Of a stretch of DNA of 64,000 bases, positions 56,419 through 64,000 are shown piece by piece. How positions within the stretch are numbered: position 1 is the stretch's first letter; each line of letters begins with the position of its first letter. Under the pieces are notes generated by a model that worked only from the letters and a program-made list of their open reading frames with translations, was not told the origin of the DNA and did not search any database. Made by a program: the position numbers and the translations under genes. Source of the stretch: Hyaloscypha bicolor E (taxonomy: Eukaryota; Ascomycota; Leotiomycetes; Helotiales; Hyaloscyphaceae); the NCBI RefSeq assembly GCF_002865645.1, contig NW_020194684.1, forward strand, positions 5,247,952 through 5,311,951, in the 5' to 3' direction.

Positions 56419-57134
56419 GATTTTAGATAAAATGAACACTTGACCCGAATACTTTTCGCTACTTCTTGGCATTCGTGTCTTCAAAATAAATATATATGGG
56501 AAGTTGGGCCGTGAGTCACAAAACTGTCGAGAGAAAATAAGGCCGTGAGATCGATGCTTAAGGGAGGCCCGTCCTAGGGGCTGCTCTCAGCCAACAATAA
56601 TGAAGTAGCAAATTTAGCAACTACCGTGGGATAAGCACTTGCTTGAAAATGCGCCAATTGAAAAGATTTGGACATAGGAGTCATATTTTAATCCATCGGA
56701 TTTCGATGGGCAGAGCGAAGTTCAGCAAGACTGGAGAGGAAGGTGCGAAGCGAGGAGAGCTCTGGGCTTCTCGCTTCAGTGGCCTGCAGCCCGAGATCCG
56801 AGATTGTCCCACTAAGGATCAACGACCTTTCTTCAACAAACCCTGAGCTTGCGGCCTCCCACAACAGCGACAGAGACAAGTGTTTGATTGTTCCAGCCTC
56901 CGGGGCATTGGGGGAATGGGCTGGGGAAGATGAGTAATGATTGTTCCATTGCTGAACAATTGAGGTCACAGCTGACATTTACAGGCACATTTAATGAAAG
57001 CATCGCATTTTCTTTATCCTCTCTGGTTTTATCTACCATCGCCGTCGAAATGCAGAAAAGCAGAAAATAAACCGCAAAAACCATGCATACCACCATACCG
57101 CCAGTCTGTGCTCAAATCGATGCCAGTAAAGCTC

Positions 57135-57191
<57 letters not shown>

Positions 57192-57494
57192 AGAGTGTCA
57201 CTCCCCATTGCCTAACCTCCTCGTTGAGGCAAATCCTATGCAACTCCGTTAATACGCCATTGCTCCAAACGCCACAAGCAACATCACAGTTGATTGCTCC
57301 AGCGTATAACCCCTCATTCTATTACCGGCAGTCTATGCAGAAAATCTCGCGTCAAAGGAAAGTCGAATAAGAAAGGAAAAAGTGTTACTGAGTGGCTGTC
57401 TCAACTCTGTCGTTCAGAAATTCGGCCCATGGGCTGGGAGTCATTTCAAAGGCCAGAATCGAGTTGACTTGGCTCTCGAAATATCTCAATCTGC
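56419..57494. other. Intergenic region containing a long poly-C run
   Basis: Upstream region of the methyltransferase and 3' region of the B-box gene. Apart from the homopolymer at 57137-57191 no feature is evident. Plus frames at 56994-57370 translate the C run as polyproline and are not genes. Confidence 0.45.
57137..57191 (+). repeat. Pure poly-C homopolymer, 55 nt
   Basis: Fifty-five consecutive C on the plus strand (G on the minus), with sharp edges: GCTCAA before, AGAGTGTC after. The run is uninterrupted. Homopolymers of this length are easily mis-sized in sequencing. Confidence 0.9.
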
Positions 57495-58999
57495 TTACGA
57501 CGTGTCTCCCATGTGTTTCAATGCAGCAGCAACCTCGAGCAAATCGTCCACTTCATCGAATTTACCCTGCTCCAACAACTCTGCAACGAAGGGATTATCC
57601 TGGGCTGCTGCCATGATCTCTTGTCGATGGGCTTCTTCGGCCTTACGTTGGGCTTCTCGTTTCTGCTCAATAGCAGCTGCAATGGCCTCAGCGTAGCTCA
57701 TACCACGCGGACGGCCTTTCTGTGGGGAGGGACGTGAGGACGGGCGGGGGATAGGTGCTGCAAGCTCGCGAGCTCCAAGGCGAGTGCCCGCAGTAGAGGC
57801 AAAGCCCATCGGCTGAGCACGGTTAATGCTTTGTCTCGAGCCGGATCGTTCAATGTCCTCATGGGGATCTCTAGGACGACGGCGTTCATGAGTATATCTG
57901 GCTTTGGCCTCAGCAAAGTCTTCATCAGAATACTCTCCATAAGTGTACTCAGGATCAACTTCAAGTCCACCTCTCGGCTTCTTTGGCATCCTATCATCAT
58001 CCTCGTCATCGCTGTAATGACGCTTGAACTTGCTGGGCACACCCTCATTATATTCGAAATCATCGAAGCGTTGACGACGTCTGGGGACTTCCTCATGCAT
58101 ATGGCCGATCATGTCATCGTCAGCTGGGATAGTGCTTCGTCGGCGGGCTTCGGCAATTTGGACTCTCTCGCTAGGAGCTCGGGTGGGAACAGCAGGGGAG
58201 GCTTTCCTAGAAACAAACCAGTTAGCACGGCCAAATATCATGATAGTGGAGGGACATGCTTCGGGGCTTTGCTTGCTGCAGCCTTTGTGACCGCTGCCTT
58301 CTTCTTCTTGGTTTCCTCATTTGTACGCTTGCTACGGATCATTGGCTTGGGTGTCCAGTCCAAAGCCTCGACATTGGCGAAATGTTGTCCGTCATGGTTC
58401 TTCTCAAGGCATTCACGGCAGAATTGGAGATTGCAGTTCTTGCATCGCTGAACAACCTTTTTGTTGCGGCCTCCACACTGGTCACACTTAGCCGTGTGGA
58501 CTGAAATTGTCTCGAACTTGTCATGCGGCCTATTGCCGGGGTTGGACGGCTCAGTGGATCCATCCTCACGGTCATGGTCGAGGTATGGGTTGCGGAACTC
58601 ACTGCCACGCTTGGCGGGACCAGTCGGGGCTTCCTCGCGGTCTTCGTGGTCGTGATCTGGATCTGGATCAGAATCCGTATCCCATAGGTTTCGGATCTTC
58701 GGGGTAGCATCATCATCTTGCTCAAAGTCAGATTGAGCCAGTTCGTTGCGCAGCTTACTGCCAAACTTTACCCAATCCTTGGGGGTGGCCTCAGCATCAG
58801 ATGGAAGAGCCTTGGTCGTGACTGGGGTGGATCTTGAACTGCCAGCTGAGGCAAGCTTTGGGCTGGCAGTCGAGGCGCTTCCGGAAGCCTTGTTCGGAAG
58901 AACATAGTTGGGCGTAGTCGGAGAAACCTCTAGGACCTTGGTCAGATTCGGGAAATGAGGCTCATCGCCACCTTCATTAGGGGCTTTGCTTCGGGTCAT
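57495..58999 (-). CDS. B-box-like zinc-binding protein, 2 exons (GC-AG intron proposed)
   Basis: Predicted 483-residue protein, exons 58999-58260 and 58206-57495. The N-terminal 160 residues are Ser/Thr/Asp-rich. A compact zinc-binding module follows: CDQCGGRNKK, QRCKNC, FCRECLEKNHDGQHF. The Cys pairs and final His residues resemble a B-box. Basic Lys/Ala-rich sequence (EETKKKKAAVTKAAASKAPK) follows, then RVQIAEARRRSTIP, acidic DDEDDD, and an Ala/Glu coiled-coil-like segment with MSYAEAIAAAIEQKREAQRK. No GT donor keeps the frame between the two parts. Splicing at GCATGT (58259-58254) to TTTCTAG does, giving APK-KASPAVP; a GCTAAC branch site lies in between. Otherwise the first frame stops at 58238. 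Function unknown. Confidence 0.7.
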
Positions 59000-61266
59000 G
59001 TTGAGACGAGGAGTTGTTGTCTTGCGGATAGGAGGTGTACAAAAAAGGTCGATGAGGCGAGGAGTTGTTATCTTGCCTTAGTGACAGAGAGGTGATTGTG
59101 ATCTTAATATTTTTGAGGTGACGGCGACGCGATGGGATGCCGACGGACTTGGTTCGACTTTAGAGCAAGTCAGAGAATCGAAGCGAAACCGTGCTATGCA
59201 AGAACCATTTGCGGGGTGAAGGGGACGGTGAGCCGGAGCCGGTCAATGTCACCCGATCTTTTTGTGCAACAGCTTGACTCAATTCCTCAAAAAGGTAAAG
59301 AAAAGAAGTCGAACTCAGAGCGGTTAAGAGGAAGTTGATAAATAAGGGTGAGCGACGGTCGCCGATCTCTTGATGCGACAGCCAACCTCAACAACTGGCG
59401 GGCCGGAGAAAAGAAGGTGGATGAAAGATCAGGTGTAAAGAACAAGTGGTAATGCTCTGCAAGTGCAAAGCTTTATGCAAGAATGTGTTTGCTCTAGGTT
59501 GGAGAACAGATGGTGGTTGAGGTGGAAGAAGGTTGTTGTGTTTTGGAAAAGTTATTGTCGGTTGGGCGAATTTTATATTGCAAGAGCCGGCAGTTCGATG
59601 CCGCCTTTACAACGAGTAGTCTCTAAATTTCCACAAGTGAATTGCTACGTGATAGCCACGATGATTCACAGACTATTAAAGACATCAAACGAAATTAATA
59701 CGCATTGTGTTTGCAATGATTATAGTCAATTACGTGGAATTTATTTTGCAAGAACCCAAATTTAAACTGCACCTTTGTAAGTAGTCTGTCAAATTCCTCC
59801 AAGTCAAGCCCCAGGTGAGAGCTGACCATAATTCACGGACTGTTGAAAGACATCAGACGAAATTATCAAGCTATTGTGTTTTGGAAAGGCTGTGGTTGGT
59901 TGCGCGAAATATAAGTTACGAAAATTTGTCCTTCAACACTGGCTTTCCAAGGAGTAGTCCTCAAATTTCCCAAGCCAATTGCACCAAAGAGGTGGCGATG
60001 ATTCACACACAATTTAAAGGCATCAGACGAAATTACCAAGCAACTTATGATGACATCGCCAGATTGGGGCCTAAAAATACAGGAACAATGGAGAGGAGAG
60101 GGTAAAGTTGGAGGTCTCATATCTTCAGAGGTAGTAGGGAACAGAGAAATGAACAGAGGATAGATTAACAAATTCAAGTGAGAGTAGCACTTATTGTGGG
60201 TGTTTGCTATGCTGAATTTTTACCAGGCATCAAAAAAGGACCTGACTGCGTTGTGAAGCCCCATTTACGTCCCCCTTTCCCTGGAATGGTTGCCCTCCAT
60301 CTTCAACCATTTTTGATGTCCTCAAGATTTTATGACATAGGAGAAAAAACACAGAAAAGGGGCAAGCAGAGACGGGCTATACCATTGCGGAAATTGAACT
60401 TATCAATTGTGTTCACTAAGCTATGAAATTGAGGGAACTATCACTTAATTTCACTATAACCAAGATTCACTAAAACAGAGCTAATAAGTTTTTGTCACTT
60501 TTAAACTGTCAAGATAATAAAGTAGGTGACGACTTAGAGTCGCACCTTCCCTATGCACTCAAAAAGAAGAGACGATTTTCCAATACGGTATGTGATACCT
60601 TCTCCGTCGGTACCCAATGATTCCTTTGCATCTTCTCTTAATTATCAAAGAAATTCAGAAACGGATTTGTGATATACTTGAACTAACTTTCTAGAGATGA
60701 TGAGATAATTCTCTGCTCTGATTCTTTGACTTCCTTTGATATTCCTGGAAAGAGCAACCTAACAAAAGCTTTGCAAGATTTAGAAATGATCAAGAAGGAA
60801 ATAGAATTTTCAATCCGGGCCTGGTCAAATTCTATGTTATTACTGCAACTTCCGCTTGAAAATGACTCAACCTGCAAAAGTTGAGGGCCTGTCACATTGT
60901 ACAATGTTCAAATCCCTGAGGCACTGCTCAAAACCCCCTTTTCTCTTTATTGGCGTCTCGCTTATTTCCCCTTTGAACAACCAAAGCAGTCCCAGCAACA
61001 ACAGCAGTTCTCACGCCAAAGGCATGCTCATGAAACACTTGCGTTTCATATTGTAGGATGTGGCTAAAACTATGCTCGAGTACGGCACAGCACATTGACC
61101 TTATCTTCTGAAAAAGCAATGAGCCATTCAAAGCGGCCATTATTAAGCTTCTAATCTGTATCATGTGAGTCTCAACTTAGGATGTGGCCAAAGCTTCTCC
61201 TATAAATACGGGTAGAGAACTCCTCTTCAATGAGCTTTAACCTACCGGTTTCATAACATATTCAAA
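59000..61266. other. Intergenic region with degenerate tandem repeat
   Basis: About 2.3 kb without a supported gene, AT-rich from about 60400. It contains the 168-bp-period repeat described separately. Short frames at 59463-60177 lie in the repeat. 61200-61266 holds TATAAATA and is the likely promoter of the old phosphotransferase gene. Confidence 0.45.
59536..60045. repeat. Degenerate tandem repeat, about 168-bp period, 3 copies
   Basis: ATTGTGTTT(T)GG/CAA marks recur at about 59536, 59704 and 59873. The block (GATG)ATTCAC..ACT.TT(A/G)AAAGACATCA.ACGAAATTA recurs at about 59659, 59827 and 59997. Between them AGTAGTC and AAATT(T/C)CC(A/C)AAG also recur in order. Copies are clearly diverged. 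Confidence 0.75.
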
Positions 61267-62544
61267 ATGGTGAACATCTCCCTGGCCGTTCTCCTCAAAA
61301 TCAGAATGGCAGACTTCCCAAAAGAAGCAGGCCGCGGGAAAACAGCATTCTTTCATCAACACTCTCTTAAAGGAGCGTTATGGCCACGAGGCAAACCGAT
61401 TCCAATGCCAAGAGCTCACGGATACCTTCAGGCTACATCAGTTGAAACTCTTGGATGGGATTCTAACAACTGGATTTATCTCGTCTCCATTGGAGAAGCG
61501 TCGGCCACGCCCTCCAAGATTTCATCTTCTGAACGAAACCCAGGGACAGCCTTTCTCCAAGGGAGTACAAAACAAGTAGTTGCACGACTTTCCAATCCCG
61601 ATGCCCAGCTGAATCATGGTATCCGCGTTCAAAACGAAGTTGCTGCAATCTTCCTCATGCGAGGCGCTCTCTTAAACTATGACTCGAGCCTCATCCCCGA
61701 AGGACACAACTGGAACAGCGCATCGGAGGGAATGGCTGGATAATGGAGCAGTGCATGCCCGGCGAGCCTTTGGACAGGACCTTTCAGACTCTTTCGCCTT
61801 CACAGCAACTAAATATCTTGTCCCAACTTGCTCGAGTCTTCAAGATGATTCAAAATTAATCTTACAAACTTCCCTCAACGATAACAAAATATGGTGGTCT
61901 ACGCTTCGGAGAAAAGGGAGAAATTGCCAGTAGTCCGATTACCTACCCCTGGGGTAGTCCTTTTGCCACCTACGCCAGGATTTATCTCGAAGAAATGAAG
62001 ATGCAACTCGATTTTGCAGAGACAACCCCCTTAGTCGATGGCTGGAAATCAAATCCAACTCTTCAAACCCATCTCCAAAGCTTTCTCAAGACAGGAATCC
62101 CGAAAGTGCTGTCGGGATTCTCGCTCACAAACCCAGCTCTCGTGCATGGTGATCTCGGTATCTCACTTACTTTTTACATTTCACAATTTGACTGTCAACT
62201 AACAAGAATAGATTTGCACAACATCTTGTTTGATCCGAAGTCAAATCGCCACACAGCAATCCTTGATTTCAACTTCGCACACGTCGCTTCAGCAGCTGAT
62301 GAGGATTTCTCGTCCTTCCCGTCCATTCACGGCCTCCTTATGGGTTCTCTGGAAGTGAAGAGATGGAAACGTTACGTCAAGCGATGCTCAACGGTTTCGC
62401 TGCCACTGCCTTTACCCCGCTGAAGGGGAGGAATCGGAAGTCAATTGGGAACTTGCGAAGATGTGATATGAGGAGATTGAGAAGCAGAAGGTGCTGAATC
62501 CGGCGAATATTGCGTGCGTTGAGGAGGTGGCTGCGCTGTATTGA
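61267..62544 (+). pseudogene. Aminoglycoside phosphotransferase (APH)-like kinase relic
   Basis: Remains of a fungal APH/choline-kinase-fold gene. Recognisable: VVARLSNPDAQL and VQNEVAAIFLMRGALLNYDS, then HNWNSASEGM, where one base is missing (about 61736) and the frame ends in TAA (61741-61743). The continuation in the shifted frame reads MEQCMPGEPLDRTFQTLS and QLARVFKMIQN, followed by an in-frame TAA at 61857. KYGGLRFGEKGEIASSP and PFATYARIYLEEMKMQLDF follow. The catalytic loop HGDL/DLHNILFDP (Brenner motif H-G-D..N) is split by an intron with a CAACTAAC branch site. The metal site ILDFNFAHVASAADE follows. Further breaks affect the C-terminus (VNWELAKM-stop). Catalytic motifs survive, so inactivation may be fairly recent. 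Confidence 0.8.
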
Positions 62545-62743
62545 TTCTTGATTGATGTTTGCCCGCTCTATTTTTTGATGGAAGGTGACTGAATAGAAAG
62601 AATGAGGAAGGGAGGCTGGCGGCGAAGAAGGACGTGGATGGGAATCTGGAGAAATATCTGGAGCGGTGGGGCTTTAAACTGGGATTTAGAGGCAATGGAT
62701 TGATCAGAATCAGGTATAGATTTCGGTTTATCATAAAAACCCT

Positions 62744-64000
62744 CTATAGATTCGCCTTGACCCATAGGCCAAGTTTCTCTAACCCTGCATGGCCGTCATA
62801 TATATCTCGTTCCACCGCTCTTGTATTGATCTAGTCAAGAAGGTTAGTATTTCATGATGAGCATGGAAATAGGTGCCTTACATGTTTTAGACCCAAATCG
62901 CTGATCTTTTCGGCACCGAGAAGCTTCATGCAGGTCTCTGTCTCTGCTTTCAGGACTAGAAATTCTGTAAGTATGACCACCAAAAACTAAGTGAGCAGGC
63001 TTCTTACTCTCAAAAGTCCTCTCCACACCCTCGACACCACCTGCTCCGAGGCCGAACAGCGCAGCTCTGCCAACGCCCACGGCTTTAGCACCTAGGCACA
63101 AAGCTTTCACGACATCTGTTCCTCTTTTGATGCCACCATCCACCCAGACCTCGATTCTGCTGAACACTTCTGGACAATATTTCCTGATCTCCAAAAGGGT
63201 ATGGACAGCCGGAGGCGCAGTATCAAGAGCTCGTCCTCCATGATTTGACAAAATGATAGCCTTCACTTGAGGTGCATACTGCGCAGCCAAATATGCATCT
63301 TCATGCGTCTGAAGGCCCTTCAGCACAATTGGCATCGAAGTGTGTTTTGCCAACCACTGGAGTGTACTCTTCCAAGTGAGATCAGCAGCTGTTCCCCAGA
63401 ACAACTGCTGTCCCACCCCGCCACCACCGGGTCTCTTTGGCTCCTCGGCAGTCTTGACACCAGATGATACAGGAAGTGATGCTCCAATTTCCTGAGTTTT
63501 CTCATCGTGCTCTCTTTTACCAGGCACCGGCGCATCTAAAGTCAAGACAATGAATTTGTATTTGTCCGACATCTTGTTGATCCTAGCCAACATGGCTTCG
63601 CTCTTGCTCCTATCATTTTGCACATATATTTGCCATCCAAAGATCTGACCAGGTAATGAACCCTCGACAATTTGTTCCGGGGTCATAGATGCATTGTTCG
63701 AGACAACCTGCAGGGCCCCGAATGGGCTTATGCCCTGAGCAATACCCCGCTCACCAGCAGGATGTGCCAACCTCGCCATCGCAGCAGGAGAAACATATAA
63801 CGGGATCCCAACTTTATGTCCAAGGAGCGTAGTCGAAGTATCGCATTTCGTACAGTCCACAAACACCCTTGGCCGTAACAGGATCTGTTTGTACACCAAA
63901 TTGTTGAAGCTCTTCGAGATAAGGTCATCGGAAGCGGAATAATAGTATGCCCAGCATTTCTTCGACACTTGCTTTGTTGCAACCTCTTCAATCTCATCTA
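62744..64000 (-). CDS. FMN-dependent 2-hydroxyacid dehydrogenase (L-lactate dehydrogenase/cytochrome b2 type), 5' end outside window
   Basis: Oxidises L-lactate or another L-2-hydroxyacid using FMN in a TIM barrel. Visible exons: from the window edge to 63008, then 62955-62882 and 62830-62744. The ends join as [22 protein letters not shown] and [18 protein letters not shown], with the final residues GLWVKANL. The barrel shows [78 protein letters not shown], and PIVLKGLQT (barrel Lys). The active-site signature SNHGGRALD follows, then [20 protein letters not shown] and [11 protein letters not shown]. The frame is still open at 64000, so the protein starts beyond the edge. A cytochrome b5 domain would be expected there in flavocytochrome b2-type members. 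Confidence 0.9.

Noticed and set aside
57083..57370. Proline-rich protein across the C run
   Set aside because: The polyproline comes entirely from the C55 homopolymer; flanking codons show no coding character.
1..64000. Secondary-metabolite cluster, CRISPR array, rRNA or intact transposon
   Set aside because: No PKS, NRPS, terpene or DMAT backbone enzyme. No regularly spaced identical repeats with unique spacers, no rRNA-like sequence, and no transposase or reverse transcriptase motifs seen.

Overview
The window is nuclear DNA of a filamentous ascomycete (Pezizomycotina). Genes lie on both strands at moderate density and carry 42-110 bp introns with GT..AG borders and CTAAC-like branch points. 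The gene set is typical of the group: Zn2Cys6 and C2H2 regulators, a GPI-type Cu-only superoxide dismutase, a fungal rhodopsin-fold membrane protein and an MFS sugar porter. The PCNA sequence resembles, from memory, Leotiomycetes/Sordariomycetes proteins; that placement is a guess. All products are inferred from translated motifs, without database searches.

Layout, left part: an MFS sugar transporter (311-2525) and a membrane-anchored alpha/beta hydrolase (2927-4137) are followed by an unusual A/C-rich repeat locus (4892-6640). A compact housekeeping block follows: dUTPase (7123-7768), pyridoxal kinase (8004-9263, minus), PCNA (9791-10786, minus) and a SET-domain protein (11567-13175). Next come a dead sugar transporter (14037-14720, minus), a large C2H2 factor (15389-18958, minus), a frameshifted carboxymuconolactone-decarboxylase-like gene (20769-21563, minus), a small DUF202 membrane protein (22524-22962, minus) and a Zn2Cys6 factor (24323-25925, minus).

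Middle: about 8 kb (25926-33857) has no gene I can support. It ends at a spliced but unrecognised coding stretch that runs in frame into a decayed beta-lactamase-like serine hydrolase (33858-35810). Then come a secreted protein (37277-39142), a cysteine-desulfurase-like protein related to the N-terminal half of Moco sulfurase (40612-42736) and an 88-residue V-ATPase subunit f homologue (43435-43904, minus).

Right part: Cu-only SOD (47425-48280), rhodopsin-fold membrane protein (50509-51899), Myb/SANT protein (52510-53328, minus), SAM methyltransferase (55355-56418, minus), a 55-nt pure C run (57137-57191), a B-box-like zinc protein (57495-58999, minus), a roughly 168-bp tandem repeat (59536-60045), an aminoglycoside-phosphotransferase-like pseudogene (61267-62544) and the 3' part of an FMN-dependent 2-hydroxyacid dehydrogenase running off the right edge.

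The genes do not form an obvious pathway or biosynthetic cluster; no PKS, NRPS or terpene backbone enzyme is present. Shared themes are DNA synthesis (dUTPase and PCNA, both with MCB-like promoter motifs) and a high load of decaying accessory genes. Gene-structure oddities stand out: a start codon split by an intron, two apparent GC-AG introns, and 11-bp and 15-bp microexons.
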